Part shown: one piece after another, positions 33,918 through 43,681 of the stretch | Layout of the letters: every line of letters starts with the position of its first letter | Position numbering within the stretch: position 1 is the stretch's first letter | Origin: Cytobacillus horneckiae | GTDB taxonomy: Bacteria; Bacillota; Bacilli; Bacillales; Cytobacillaceae | Assembly: GCF_002835735.1 (NCBI RefSeq) | Contig: NZ_PISD01000013.1 | Span: 124,001 to 188,000 of the forward strand | DNA length: 64,000 nucleotides | Direction of reading: 5' to 3' | The notes under the pieces: model-generated | Seen by the model: the letters and a program-made list of their open reading frames with translations, nothing else | What the model was told of the DNA's origin: nothing | Databases searched by the model: none | Made by a program: the position numbers and the translations under genes

Positions 33918-35225
33918 ATGAATAAAGAGTTAATTGATCAATTAATACGGAATCATCCATTATTAACTGAAATCACCCAACTTAAGGAAGTGATGTGGAT
34001 AAATGAGCAATACAGCTCTGCCATGAATACAAGTCTTTCCATAGAAGACATTGAGGATGCTGCCCTTCGTCTGCAGCGATTTGCACCATACATAGAAAAG
34101 GTTTTTCCGGAAACAAAAGAAGCAAAGGGCATCATTGAATCTAAATTAATTGAATTGCCGAAGATGAAAGAGAGCATAAATCATCTTCCAGGAAGACTGC
34201 TGCTTAAATGTGATAGTCACTTGCCAATCTCAGGATCGATTAAGGCGCGTGGAGGAATCTATGAGGTTTTGAAACATGCAGAGGATTTAGCATTGCAGTA
34301 TAATAAATTATCAATTGATGATGACTACAGTAAACTGACACAGCTACAATCATTCTTTTCCCAGTTTTCCATAGCTGTCGGATCTACAGGAAACCTTGGC
34401 TTAAGCATAGGGATTATGAGTGCGCAATTAGGGTTTAAAGTGTATGTCCATATGTCAGCAGATGCTAAACAATGGAAGAAAGATCTTTTACGCGAAAAGG
34501 GCGTCCATGTTGTTGAACATACCTCTGATTTTAGTGAAGCGGTGGCAAAAGGCAGAGAGCAGGCAAGTAAGGACGAAAATATGTATTTTGTTGATGATGA
34601 AAGCTCTGAAAACTTATTCCTCGGCTATGCAGTTGCTGCGTTAAGACTGCAAGAGCAGCTGAAAAAACTCGATGTGACTGTTGACGAAAAACACCCGTTA
34701 TTTGTGTATTTGCCTTGTGGTGTAGGCGGTGGTCCTGGCGGCGTCACCTTTGGATTAAAGCAGCTCTTTGGTGAAAATGTGCATTGTTTCTTTGCCGAAC
34801 CGACACATGCTCCATCAATGCTTATTGGCTTAATGACCGGTTTGCATGAGGGAGTGTCTGTGCAGGATTTTGGGATTGAACTTCGTACTGAAGCGGACGG
34901 GCTAGCTGTTGGACGTCCTTCTGGCTTCGTGGGAAAAGCGCTTGAACATGCGATTAGCGGAGTTTATACGATTCAAGATAACCATTTATTTGCATTACTA
35001 AAATTGCTTGCTGATGAAGAAGGGATTTTCTTAGAGCCTTCAGCGTTAGCGGGATTTGCTGGTCCCGGTAAATTATTTTCTTCAGACTACCTTGTTCACC
35101 ACAACCTGCGATTAAATATGAATCAATCAACACATATCGTGTGGGCAACCGGCGGAAATATGGTCCCAGAGCAAGAGAGGAAACGCTATTATGATAAAGC
35201 AGTGAGTGTCACATCGGAGGGATAG
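33918..35225 (+). CDS. dsdA: D-serine ammonia-lyase
   Basis: The 435-residue fold-type II PLP enzyme turns D-serine into pyruvate and ammonia. The PLP lysine lies in [14 protein letters not shown] (about residue 108), the phosphate loop is CGVGGGPGG (about 270) and [15 protein letters not shown] [12 protein letters not shown] (about 153) follows the family. Length matches DsdA. It is followed after two bases by an alanyl-tRNA editing gene, so both are probably made together, which suggests protection against serine or its D isomer. Confidence 0.92.
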   Translation: MNKELIDQLIRNHPLLTEITQLKEVMWINEQYSSAMNTSLSIEDIEDAALRLQRFAPYIEKVFPETKEAKGIIESKLIELPKMKESINHLPGRLLLKCDSHLPISGSIKARGGIYEVLKHAEDLALQYNKLSIDDDYSKLTQLQSFFSQFSIAVGSTGNLGLSIGIMSAQLGFKVYVHMSADAKQWKKDLLREKGVHVVEHTSDFSEAVAKGREQASKDENMYFVDDESSENLFLGYAVAALRLQEQLKKLDVTVDEKHPLFVYLPCGVGGGPGGVTFGLKQLFGENVHCFFAEPTHAPSMLIGLMTGLHEGVSVQDFGIELRTEADGLAVGRPSGFVGKALEHAISGVYTIQDNHLFALLKLLADEEGIFLEPSALAGFAGPGKLFSSDYLVHHNLRLNMNQSTHIVWATGGNMVPEQERKRYYDKAVSVTSEG

Positions 35226-35227
35226 CA

Positions 35228-36418
35228 GTGAAAAAATTATACTATGAAAACCCTTATATAAAAAGCTTCCATGCAGTAATAGAGAAACAGGCAGAAGACG
35301 AACAGGGCAGATTATATGCAGTGCTGAATCAGACAGCTTTTTATCCGACTGGAGGAGGTCAGCCGCATGATATCGGCACGATAAATGACATCAAAGTAAT
35401 AGATGTAGAAGAAATGGATGGAGAGATACGCCATTATATTGAACATCCTATTTCACAAGCTGAAGCAGTTTGCAGCATTGATTGGGAAAGAAGGCTTGAT
35501 CATATGCAGCAGCATACGGGTCAGCATATCTTATCAGCTGCATTTGCTGAAAACTTTGGCTACATGACAGTTGGCTTTCACCTTGGAAAGGATATTGTCA
35601 CAATAGACTTAGACACGAAAGAGCTAACTGAAGAGCAAGTTCATTCTGCAGAAGCGCTCAGCAATAGCATCATTTTCGAAAATCGTCCAGTCGAGACCAA
35701 GTGGGTCGATGCTGCAGAATTAGTTCAATATCCTTTGCGGAAGCAGCCGGCGGTTCAAGAAAATATTCGTCTTGTTATTATTCCAGACTTTGATTATAAC
35801 GGCTGCGGTGGAACGCATCCTGTCTCTACAGGACAAGTGAGCGCAGTGAAAATTTTGGATTGGGAGCGTCAAAAGAAGAAAACACGGGTTTCCTTTGTTT
35901 GCGGGAACAGAGTGCTGCAAAACCTTCATCAGAAAAATAAGACAGTTAAGGCACTAAGCCAATTGTTAAGTGCGCCCGAAAACGAGCTTGCAATGGTAGC
36001 AAATCGGGTTTTGGAGCATGGAAAAGCAGTTGAAAAAGAGCTGGAAGAAGCGAAATTAACATTAATTAAATACGAAGGAATAGAGCTTTTAAAAGAGGCA
36101 AAAATGGCAGGCAATCAAAAGGTTGTTGGCAAAGTTTTTCACGGAAGACCAATCCAGGATTTGCAGAACCTTGCTCGGCAAATAGCGGCCCATTCTCCGG
36201 AATCTATTATTTTCCTTATAAATGATGGAGGAGAAAAGTTGCAATTCGTATGTGCCAAAGGTTCCGAGCCAGACTTTAGTATGAAAGAAATTTCTGCAAA
36301 GCTTTTGCCAATGATAGATGGTAAAGGCGGAGGAAATGAAAGCTTTGCCCAAGGCGGAGGCGAACCGATTCTGACCGCGGAATCTCTTCTGGACAAGGCA
36401 ATAGGATATGTTATATAA
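35228..36418 (+). CDS. alaX: Alanyl-tRNA editing protein AlaX (long form with DHHA1)
   Basis: The 396-residue protein has an N-terminal tRNA_SAD editing domain (about 1-230) with Zn ligands HTGQH (about residue 96-100) and CGGTHP (about 197-202), and a C-terminal DHHA1 domain with GGGNESFAQGGG. It hydrolyses Ser- or Gly-tRNA(Ala) in trans and resembles AlaRS without its catalytic core. GTG 35228 has GGAGGG in the end of dsdA. Co-transcription with D-serine dehydratase points to a shared task of lowering serine toxicity. Confidence 0.9.
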   Translation: MKKLYYENPYIKSFHAVIEKQAEDEQGRLYAVLNQTAFYPTGGGQPHDIGTINDIKVIDVEEMDGEIRHYIEHPISQAEAVCSIDWERRLDHMQQHTGQHILSAAFAENFGYMTVGFHLGKDIVTIDLDTKELTEEQVHSAEALSNSIIFENRPVETKWVDAAELVQYPLRKQPAVQENIRLVIIPDFDYNGCGGTHPVSTGQVSAVKILDWERQKKKTRVSFVCGNRVLQNLHQKNKTVKALSQLLSAPENELAMVANRVLEHGKAVEKELEEAKLTLIKYEGIELLKEAKMAGNQKVVGKVFHGRPIQDLQNLARQIAAHSPESIIFLINDGGEKLQFVCAKGSEPDFSMKEISAKLLPMIDGKGGGNESFAQGGGEPILTAESLLDKAIGYVI

Positions 36419-36593
36419 TCTAACATAAAGCTATTTAAATTTAAAAAATATTTAGAAATAAAGCGAAAATTAATTGTCAACGATGGTACAAATGTATTAC
36501 AATCTTATGTAAGGGTTTATGCATTGCATTGAATGTTTATGTTTTTCACATAAGCACCTCATGTAATATCCATACTGGCTAGGAGGAAGTAGA

Positions 36594-36911
36594 ATGTTTC
36601 CGCCAAATACCCTCTATATTATCGGAGAGAGTAAAACCTCTTCTAATAATGCAATCATGCAGCAGTACAATGGCTTTTTTATTGCATTTGTCGTAGAAAG
36701 AGAAACTGGAAAAATCCTAGAAGCAGAATGTTCTTCGACGATTAATTTAACATCAGCGTTTATCCAATCTATCTTTGCGGGGAAAAGTATGCTTGATGTA
36801 GAAGGACTGCTTAAGGAAATAGAAACCCGGTATTACGGCTCTTCACAAAAAGCCATCATGGTGGCTTATAAGAATGCTTATATTAAATATACTCAAATAA
36901 TGAATAAATAA
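36594..36911 (+). CDS. DUF3870 domain protein
   Basis: The 105-residue protein matches the DUF3870 pattern: YIIGESKTSSNNAIMQQYN at the start, FFIAFVVERETGKILEAECS and FIQSIFAGKSM in the middle. It is a small cytoplasmic alpha/beta protein of unknown function, often near amino-acid or dipeptide genes. AGGAGG lies eight bases before the ATG. It has its own terminator and is separate from the dpp operon. Confidence 0.75.
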   Translation: MFPPNTLYIIGESKTSSNNAIMQQYNGFFIAFVVERETGKILEAECSSTINLTSAFIQSIFAGKSMLDVEGLLKEIETRYYGSSQKAIMVAYKNAYIKYTQIMNK

Positions 36912-36937
36912 GCTGCTTTTTCTGTTCATCGCAGAGA

Positions 36938-36990
36938 AAATCCAGCTGCTAGAGGTACGTTTCTTTAACTCTGGCAGCTGGATTTTTTAT
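36938..36990 (+). terminator. Terminator of the DUF3870 gene
   Basis: AAATCCAGCTGC pairs with GCAGCTGGATTT, with an inner AGAG/CTCT pair, followed by TTTTTATTTT. Confidence 0.85.
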
Positions 36991-37020
36991 TTTGAGATTA
37001 ATAATATTTCAAAATACCTT

Positions 37021-37066
37021 TTGCTTTTAATAGATTGATAATTTATAATAATAAAAATTATTATAA
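37021..37066 (+). promoter_or_regulatory. Promoter and palindrome of the dpp operon
   Basis: TTGCTT (37021), a 17-base spacer and TATAAT (37044-37049) form the promoter. A perfect palindrome TTATAATAAT-N4-ATTATTATAA (37043-37066) covers the -10 box and start site. In B. subtilis this operon is under CodY; the site here does not match the CodY consensus. Confidence 0.6.
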
Positions 37067-37086
37067 AATAATTTGGAGGGCTGAAA

Positions 37087-37911
37087 ATGAAGCTATATGT
37101 ATCTGTAGATATGGAAGGAATCACTGGATTGGCAGATTATACACAGGTCGATTCTTCCAAAAACAACTATGAACGCGGTCGGCGGATTATGACGGATGAA
37201 GCGAATTATGTCATCACTGAAGCTTTCAATCAAGGCTGTCAGGAGGTACTTGTAAATGACAGTCATTCTAAGATGAACAATTTAATGATTGAATACCTTC
37301 ACCCGGATACATCCCTAATTACCGGCGATGTTAAACCGTTCTCCATGGTGCAAGGACTTGATTCCACCTATGCAGGTGCGATGTTTATCGGCTATCATGC
37401 GCGAGCATCCATGAAGGGTGTGATGTCTCATTCAATGTTCTTTTCTGTTCGTCACATGTACATAAATGATGTCGCGATTGGAGAGCTTGGTTTTAATGCT
37501 TATGTTGCAGGTTATCACGATGTGCCCATTCTGATGGTTGCCGGAGATGATCAAGCAGCAAAAGAAGCAGAAGAGCTAATTCCTAACGTGACAACTGCCA
37601 TTGTAAAGGAGACGATTACGCGTTCTGCAGTTAAATCATTAACACCTTCCAAAGCTGGACAGCTATTAAAAGAAAAAACCGCATTAGCTTTAGAAAATAA
37701 AGAGAAAGTAAAGCCGCTTGTTCCTCCTGATCATCCGGTATTAAGAATTGAATTTGCCAATTACGGCCAGGCCGAATGGGCCGCTTTAATGCCTGGAGTG
37801 GAAATTGAGAAAGATTCTACAATTGTCCGTTATCAAGCAAAGGACATTCTTGAAGCTTATCGAGCGATGCTTGTGATGACAGAATTAGCTTCTAGAACGG
37901 CATATTGTTAA
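37087..37911 (+). CDS. dppA: D-aminopeptidase DppA (peptidase M55)
   Basis: The 274-residue zinc enzyme removes N-terminal D-residues from peptides such as D-Ala-D-Ala. Metal and catalytic motifs DMEGITG (residues 8-14), NDSHSKMNN (about 58-66), YHARASMKGVMSHSM (about 103-117) match the M55 family. It is the first gene of a ten-gene run in the same order as B. subtilis dppABCDE-ykfABCD. TTGGAGGG precedes the ATG. Confidence 0.93.
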   Translation: MKLYVSVDMEGITGLADYTQVDSSKNNYERGRRIMTDEANYVITEAFNQGCQEVLVNDSHSKMNNLMIEYLHPDTSLITGDVKPFSMVQGLDSTYAGAMFIGYHARASMKGVMSHSMFFSVRHMYINDVAIGELGFNAYVAGYHDVPILMVAGDDQAAKEAEELIPNVTTAIVKETITRSAVKSLTPSKAGQLLKEKTALALENKEKVKPLVPPDHPVLRIEFANYGQAEWAALMPGVEIEKDSTIVRYQAKDILEAYRAMLVMTELASRTAYC

Positions 37912-37926
37912 GGAGTGCTGATATAA

Positions 37927-38859
37927 ATGCTTCGATATATTATGAAACGCCTTATAGCGATGGTCATCACCTTATGGTTCATTGTTACATTAACGTTTTT
38001 TCTCATGCACTCCATTCCGGGGTCGCCTTTTAATGAAGAACGTGCAACTAGCGAGGCTGTCCAAAGAAATCTTGAATCATTTTACAATTTAGATAAACCG
38101 CTCTATGTTCAATATTTTTCTTATATGAAATCGGTTGTTACATTAGATTTCGGTCCATCGATTAAGAAGCCTTCACAATCTGTCAATGACATGCTGAGCC
38201 GCGGCTTTCCCGTTTCGTTTGAGCTGGGTATTGTGACGCTAGTGGTGGCGATAATATCCGGCATTACATTAGGTGTGATTGCAGCCCTGCGGCATAACGG
38301 TTTTATTGATTACCTCGCCATGACCATTGCTGTCCTTGGCATATCGATACCTAACTTTGTTCTGGCAACGATGCTTATTCAGCAACTAGCAGTTAATGTG
38401 CCGATTTTTCCGGTTGCCACATGGTCAAGTCCGATGCATATGGTCTTGCCGACATTAGCCCTTGCAACAGGCCCAATGGCAATTATTGCCCGCTTAACTC
38501 GTTCCAGCATGATGGAGGTTCTTACTCAGGATTATATTAGAACAGCGAGAGCGAAGGGCTTATCACCAGTGAAAATTGTGTTCCGCCATGCGTTAAGGAA
38601 TGCGTTATTGCCGGTAGTGACGGTGCTGGGTACGCTTGCAGCGAGCATTTTAACAGGCACATTTGTTATCGAAAAAATCTTTGCTATTCCTGGTATGGGA
38701 AAATACTTTGTTGAAAGTATCAATACACGAGATTATCCAGTCATTATGGGTACAACGGTCTTTTACAGTGCAATATTGATCATTATGCTTTTCTTAGTTG
38801 ATATTGCCTATGGGATACTTGATCCGCGTATTAAGCTTCATAAAAAGGAGGGGAGCTAA
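37927..38859 (+). CDS. dppB: Dipeptide ABC transporter permease DppB
   Basis: The 310-residue permease has six helices, the N-terminal MLRYIMKRLIAMVITLWFI helix and the EAA loop TARAKGLSPVKIVFRHALRN (about residues 205-225; split here by description). It pairs with DppC in the dipeptide importer. It starts 15 bases after dppA with AAGGAG upstream. Confidence 0.92.
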   Translation: MLRYIMKRLIAMVITLWFIVTLTFFLMHSIPGSPFNEERATSEAVQRNLESFYNLDKPLYVQYFSYMKSVVTLDFGPSIKKPSQSVNDMLSRGFPVSFELGIVTLVVAIISGITLGVIAALRHNGFIDYLAMTIAVLGISIPNFVLATMLIQQLAVNVPIFPVATWSSPMHMVLPTLALATGPMAIIARLTRSSMMEVLTQDYIRTARAKGLSPVKIVFRHALRNALLPVVTVLGTLAASILTGTFVIEKIFAIPGMGKYFVESINTRDYPVIMGTTVFYSAILIIMLFLVDIAYGILDPRIKLHKKEGS

Positions 38860-39813
38860 TTGGAACTGCATAAACGAGATAACCGTAATATTTCACCTGA
38901 AATTCCAGATGATTGGTTTGCCCCTAAAAATAAAAACCAAGAGCAAGCTGAGGCAGTTGTTCGACCGAGCCTCTCCTATTGGCAGGACGCTTGGAACAGA
39001 TTGGTTAAAAACAAACTAGCAATGACGGGTTTGATATTCCTTATTCTTTTAACGATTATGGCCTTTTTAGGTCCGGCGATTTCTCCGCATAGCGGCTCAC
39101 AGCAGCAATTAGCAAATCAAAATTTAGCTCCATCATCCGACTATTGGTTCGGAACGGACGAACTCGGTAGAGACGTCTTTACGAGAGTATGGCAAGGAGC
39201 TCAAGTATCACTGTTCGTCGGCCTAGCAGCAGCATTAATTGATTTTGCCATTGGTGTAGCATACGGCGGGATTGCAGGATATAAAGGCGGCAAAACTGAT
39301 AATTTCATGATGAGGATTGTTGAGATACTTTATGGGCTGCCATACTTATTGGTCGTCATATTAATAAGCGTTGTGATGGGGCCGGGACTATTCACCATCA
39401 TCTTTGCGCTCACTATTACCGGCTGGGTCGGCATGGCCAGAATTGTTCGGGGGCAGGTCTTGCAGGTTAAAAACTACGAATTTGTGATGGCATCAAAAAC
39501 CTTTGGGACAAAAACAGGGCGGATTATTAGAAAAAATTTACTGCCGAATACGATGGGACCAATTATTGTCCAGATGACGCTAACTGTTCCATCCGCCATC
39601 TTTGCCGAGGCATTTTTAAGCTTTTTGGGCTTAGGCATTCAACCACCTTTGGCAAGCTGGGGATCGATGGCTAATGATGCGTTATCTGCCATTTTGACTG
39701 GCCATTGGTGGCGGCTGTTCTTCCCAGCCTTATTAATCAGTTTAACAATGTTTTCATTTAACGTTTTAGGTGATGGTCTGCAGGATGCGCTTGATCCGAA
39801 GTTAAGGAGGTAA
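38860..39813 (+). CDS. dppC: Dipeptide ABC transporter permease DppC
   Basis: The 317-residue permease has a soluble N-terminal stretch with an OppC_N region, then six helices, and the EAA loop ASKTFGTKTGRIIRKNLLPN (about 207-226). The FGTDELGRDVFTRV motif (about 89-102) is characteristic of DppC/OppC. TTG 38860 follows the dppB stop directly, with AAGGAGGGGAG within the end of dppB. Confidence 0.92.
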   Translation: MELHKRDNRNISPEIPDDWFAPKNKNQEQAEAVVRPSLSYWQDAWNRLVKNKLAMTGLIFLILLTIMAFLGPAISPHSGSQQQLANQNLAPSSDYWFGTDELGRDVFTRVWQGAQVSLFVGLAAALIDFAIGVAYGGIAGYKGGKTDNFMMRIVEILYGLPYLLVVILISVVMGPGLFTIIFALTITGWVGMARIVRGQVLQVKNYEFVMASKTFGTKTGRIIRKNLLPNTMGPIIVQMTLTVPSAIFAEAFLSFLGLGIQPPLASWGSMANDALSAILTGHWWRLFFPALLISLTMFSFNVLGDGLQDALDPKLRR

Positions 39814-39818
39814 CGAAG

Positions 39819-40817
39819 ATGGAAAAGGTACTTGAAGTAAAAGATCTTCATGTGACATTTTCAACCTATGGTGGGGAAGTAAAGGCTGTCAGAGGCGTTT
39901 CCTTCGATTTACATAAAGGCGAGACTTTAGCGATTGTCGGAGAATCCGGATGTGGAAAAAGCGTTACCTCACAAAGTATTATGAGGCTGATTCCATCTCC
40001 GCCAGGCAGGATTGCTTCAGGTTCTGTTCTATATAAAGGAAAAGATTTGGCGAAGATCAGCGAGAAAGAAATGAGGAAGATTCGCGGAGCTGATATTTCC
40101 ATGATTTTTCAAGACCCGATGACAGCTCTAAATCCCACATTAACAATTGGTAAGCAGCTTGTTGAAGGAATCATCCAGCATGATGGCTCTCCAAAAGAGA
40201 AGGCGAAAAAAAGAGCGCTAGAAATGCTCAATCTAGTAGGCATACCCGATCCGGAAATGCGCTTTAAAAATTATCCCCATGAATTTAGCGGTGGGATGAG
40301 GCAGCGGATCGTGATTGCAATGGCGCTTGTTTGTGAGCCAGAAATACTAATTGCCGATGAGCCGACAACAGCTTTAGATGTAACCATTCAAGCGCAAATT
40401 CTAGATTTATTTAAAGAAATACAGAGGAAAACAAATGTATCAATTATATTAATTACGCATGATTTAGGCGTGGTTGCCCAAGTAGCTGATCGCATTGCAG
40501 TCATGTACGCAGGAAAAATAGTAGAAGCTGGAAATAGGAGAGAAATTTTCTATAAGCCGCAACATCCTTACACCAAAGGACTTTTGCAATCCGTACCAAG
40601 ACTAGATTTAGAAGGTGAAGACCTCGTGCCAATTATGGGTTCACCTCCGGATTTATTTTCACCACCAGTTGGCTGTCCTTTTACAGCTAGATGTGATTTT
40701 GCCATGGAAGTTTGTGATAAGGCCTATCCATTTAAAACCCATTTGACAAAGGAACATCATGTCGACTGCTGGCTGCAGGATAAGCGCGCACAAAAAATGC
40801 TTTCGGCAGCAAAATAA
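39819..40817 (+). CDS. dppD: Dipeptide ABC transporter ATP-binding protein DppD
   Basis: The 332-residue ATPase has Walker A GESGCGKS (about 44-51), signature FSGGMRQRI (about 155), Walker B ILIADEPTTALD (about 174) and the C-terminal oligopeptide domain with four cysteines (GCPFTARCDFAMEVC and CW near 300), typical of DppD/OppD. It starts six bases after dppC. The second ATPase is encoded further on as YkfD. Confidence 0.93.
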   Translation: MEKVLEVKDLHVTFSTYGGEVKAVRGVSFDLHKGETLAIVGESGCGKSVTSQSIMRLIPSPPGRIASGSVLYKGKDLAKISEKEMRKIRGADISMIFQDPMTALNPTLTIGKQLVEGIIQHDGSPKEKAKKRALEMLNLVGIPDPEMRFKNYPHEFSGGMRQRIVIAMALVCEPEILIADEPTTALDVTIQAQILDLFKEIQRKTNVSIILITHDLGVVAQVADRIAVMYAGKIVEAGNRREIFYKPQHPYTKGLLQSVPRLDLEGEDLVPIMGSPPDLFSPPVGCPFTARCDFAMEVCDKAYPFKTHLTKEHHVDCWLQDKRAQKMLSAAK

Positions 40818-40844
40818 CTTTGGATTCTATTAAATAATATTTCT

Positions 40845-40864
40845 CAGCTCTCCCATGAAAGCTG
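40845..40864 (+). other. Small intercistronic hairpin between dppD and dppE
   Basis: CAGCT and AGCTG form a short stem with an A-rich tail. It lacks a T run and is more likely an mRNA processing or stability element, in keeping with high expression of binding proteins. Confidence 0.35.
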
Positions 40865-40904
40865 AAAAATATAAAAAATTCTAAAAATAAGAGGGGGAAG
40901 TTAA

Positions 40905-42545
40905 ATGAAAAAGCTTTTATCTGTGCTTATGATGGGATTATTTGTACTTATCCTAGCTGCATGTACGGCAAACGAAGATGCCGGTAAAGAGCCAGAAGGT
41001 AGCGGCGGGGATGATGGAGAGAAAACTGAAGAAGCAGCTGAAAAGGTTCTTTATATGAACAATGGCCAGGAACCGACATCTTTTGATCCTCCAATTGGAT
41101 TTAATGCAGTATCATGGCAAAGTCTAAATAATTTAATGGAAGGGTTAACACGACTTGGCCAAAGTCATGAACCGGAAGCGGCAACTGCAGAAGATTGGGA
41201 TGTATCTGAAGATGGGAAAGTATACACATTCCATATTCGAGAGGATGCAAAATGGTCAAATGGCGATGATGTTACAGCTGGTGATTTTGTATATGCATGG
41301 AAAAGGTTATTAGATCCTAATACTGGTTCACCTGCAGCGTTCCTTGCCTACTTTATTGAAGGCGGAGAAGCATTTAATAATGGGGAAGGGTCAGCTGATG
41401 ATGTACAAGTGAAGGCAGTAGATGACAAGACATTTGAAGTAACTTTAATTAGTCCGCAAGCTTATTTCTTAAGCGTTATTACAAACCCTGCATTTTTCCC
41501 AATCAATGAAAAGGTTGCAGAGGAAAACTCGGAATGGTTTGCTGAAGCAGAATCGTTTGTAGGAAATGGTCCCTTCAACCTAACAGAATGGGTGCATGAC
41601 AGCCATTTTGTCATGGAGAAGAATGAGCAATATTGGGATGCGGAAAATGTAAAACTTGATAAAGTCCATTGGGCAATGGTTGACGATACAAACACAGAAT
41701 ATCAGATGTTTCAAACTGGAGACCTTGATACTTCTGATGTCCCGCCTGAATTAAGTGAACAGCTATTTGCAGATGAAAGTGCGGAAATGGTTGATCAAGC
41801 AGGCGATTATTTCTACCGATTTAATGTTGAGATGGAGCCATTTCAAAATGAGAACATCCGTAAAGCATTTGCTATGGCTGTCAATCAGCAGGAGATTGTA
41901 GACTATGTTACAAAAAATGGTGAGGAACCGGCTTACGGATTTGTATCACCAGGATTTAAAGACCCTTCCGGAAATGATTTCCGCGAGACTAGTGGAGACT
42001 TACTAAAAACAAATGTAGAACAAGCGAAAGAATTATTGGCAAAAGGGATGGAAGAAGAAGGCTATGATACTTTGCCAGAAGTAACATTAACATACAGTAC
42101 ATTAGATACACATAAAAAGATTGCAGAAGCCCTGCAGCAAATGTTTAAAGAGAATTTAGAAGTTGATGTGAAGCTGGCAAATATGGAGGCAAATGTATTT
42201 GCAGAAGAACAAAAGGCTTTGAAATTCCAGCTATCGAGAAGTTCATTCCTTGCGGATTATGCTGATCCAATTAACTTCCTGGAAAACTTCCAAACAGGCC
42301 ATTCAATGAACCGTACAGGCTGGTCTAACGAAGAGTATGACAAGTTAATTCAAAGTGCACTGAAAGAAGCAGACGAGAAAAAACGTTTTGAAATGATGTA
42401 TGATGCAGAAAAAATTCTTTTTGATGAAATGCCAATCATTCCAATTCACTTCTATAATCAAGTTTATTTGCAAAATGAAGATGTGACAGGTATCGTTCGT
42501 CACCCTGTAGGCTACATCGAATTGAAGTGGGCTGAGAAAAAATAA
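40905..42545 (+). CDS. dppE: Dipeptide-binding lipoprotein DppE
   Basis: The 546-residue extracytoplasmic solute-binding protein (SBP family 5) has a lipoprotein signal, MKKLLSVLMMGLFVLILAAC, with Cys20 as the lipid anchor, then an acidic linker. Family signatures are LYMNNGQEPTSFDPP, YTFHIREDAKWSNGDDVTA (about 108-126) and QVYLQNEDVTGI near the end. It delivers dipeptides or murein tripeptide to DppBC. GAGGGGGAAG precedes the ATG. Confidence 0.93.
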   Translation: MKKLLSVLMMGLFVLILAACTANEDAGKEPEGSGGDDGEKTEEAAEKVLYMNNGQEPTSFDPPIGFNAVSWQSLNNLMEGLTRLGQSHEPEAATAEDWDVSEDGKVYTFHIREDAKWSNGDDVTAGDFVYAWKRLLDPNTGSPAAFLAYFIEGGEAFNNGEGSADDVQVKAVDDKTFEVTLISPQAYFLSVITNPAFFPINEKVAEENSEWFAEAESFVGNGPFNLTEWVHDSHFVMEKNEQYWDAENVKLDKVHWAMVDDTNTEYQMFQTGDLDTSDVPPELSEQLFADESAEMVDQAGDYFYRFNVEMEPFQNENIRKAFAMAVNQQEIVDYVTKNGEEPAYGFVSPGFKDPSGNDFRETSGDLLKTNVEQAKELLAKGMEEEGYDTLPEVTLTYSTLDTHKKIAEALQQMFKENLEVDVKLANMEANVFAEEQKALKFQLSRSSFLADYADPINFLENFQTGHSMNRTGWSNEEYDKLIQSALKEADEKKRFEMMYDAEKILFDEMPIIPIHFYNQVYLQNEDVTGIVRHPVGYIELKWAEKK

Positions 42546-42587
42546 TCTTAAAGCTATATAGACGAGTTCAAAAGCTACAAGGAAGAG

Positions 42588-42615
42588 GGGGTGTTCGCTT
42601 TGAACACCCCTTTTT
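42588..42615 (+). terminator. Terminator after dppE
   Basis: GGGGTGTTC pairs with GAACACCCC (42588-42596 with 42602-42610), followed by TTTTT. It divides the dpp and ykf parts, so the ykf genes rely on readthrough or on a separate promoter, possibly the TATAAT near 42711. Confidence 0.85.
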
Positions 42616-42748
42616 CGACAATTATTTCCTGAGAAATATGTGAAATAACGTCACAGACTGTCTGTATTTCTGTGAGCATAGATAAGAAATAACTCAATTA
42701 AAACAGGCATATAATGAAGAACAATCTTTAAGTAAAGGATGTGGGGAA

Positions 42749-43669
42749 ATGACAGTGAAGCCAGAGCGTTTGCGAAGAGGAGATACAATCGGTATTATTG
42801 CTCCTGCAAGTCCTCCTAATCAAGATAATTTAAACCGATCATTTGCATTTTTAGAAGAGCTTGGGCTGAAGATCAAGCTTGGTGAGCATGTATATGACCA
42901 ATATGGTTATTTAGCAGGTTCTAATGAAAATAGGTTAAGAGATTTACATAATATGTTTCAGGATAAGGAAGTAAAGGCAATCATTTGTGCTGGCGGCGGT
43001 TATGGCACTGCAAGAATTGCAGCACATATTAATTATGAAATCATTGCTGCTAACCATAAAATTTTTTGGGGATACAGTGATATTACTTTCCTTCATTCAG
43101 CCATACATCAGAAAACAGGACTTGTCACTTTTCATGGCCCAATGCTTGCTTCCGATTTAGGGAAAGCAGATGCTGATTTACAGTCAAAGCAATTCATGAA
43201 TCAGCTGTTTGAGCCAGGACCGCTTGTTTATCCGCAAAATTTGAGTGAACTTGAAACGATGGTCCATGGGCATGCAACCGGGGAATTAATTGGAGGGAAT
43301 TTGTGCCTGTTAGTGAGCACATTAGGAACAGCATTTGAAGTGGATACAAAGGATAAACTGGTTTTAATTGAAGACATAAATGAAGAGCCTCGCGCAATTG
43401 ACCGCATGCTTAATCAGCTTTATATGGCTGGAAAGCTGGACGCGGCAGCGGGATTTGTCATCGGAGACTTCAATAATTGTGTACCTGAAAGAGAACAGTC
43501 ACTGACTCTTGACGAGGTGCTAGCGCACTATATCTCTTTAGCAAATAAGCCGGCAGTTAAAGGTTTTAACATTGGACATTGCTCTCCGCATTTCTCCTTA
43601 CCTCTAGGGGTTGAAGCGAGTCTGGATGCAACGAATAAGCAACTGACAATAGACAGTGGCATTAAGTAA
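42749..43669 (+). CDS. ykfA: L,D-carboxypeptidase (S66 family), YkfA
   Basis: The 306-residue cytoplasmic serine peptidase cuts the L,D bond of murein tetrapeptides. The nucleophilic Ser lies in FWGYSDITFLH (about residue 111), the Glu in VLIEDINEEP (about 208) and the His in NIGHCSPHFSLP (about 279), the catalytic triad of LdcA. It begins the ykf part, which recycles wall peptides brought in by Dpp. Confidence 0.92.
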   Translation: MTVKPERLRRGDTIGIIAPASPPNQDNLNRSFAFLEELGLKIKLGEHVYDQYGYLAGSNENRLRDLHNMFQDKEVKAIICAGGGYGTARIAAHINYEIIAANHKIFWGYSDITFLHSAIHQKTGLVTFHGPMLASDLGKADADLQSKQFMNQLFEPGPLVYPQNLSELETMVHGHATGELIGGNLCLLVSTLGTAFEVDTKDKLVLIEDINEEPRAIDRMLNQLYMAGKLDAAAGFVIGDFNNCVPEREQSLTLDEVLAHYISLANKPAVKGFNIGHCSPHFSLPLGVEASLDATNKQLTIDSGIK

Positions 43670-43681
43670 AGGTGGTCACAT

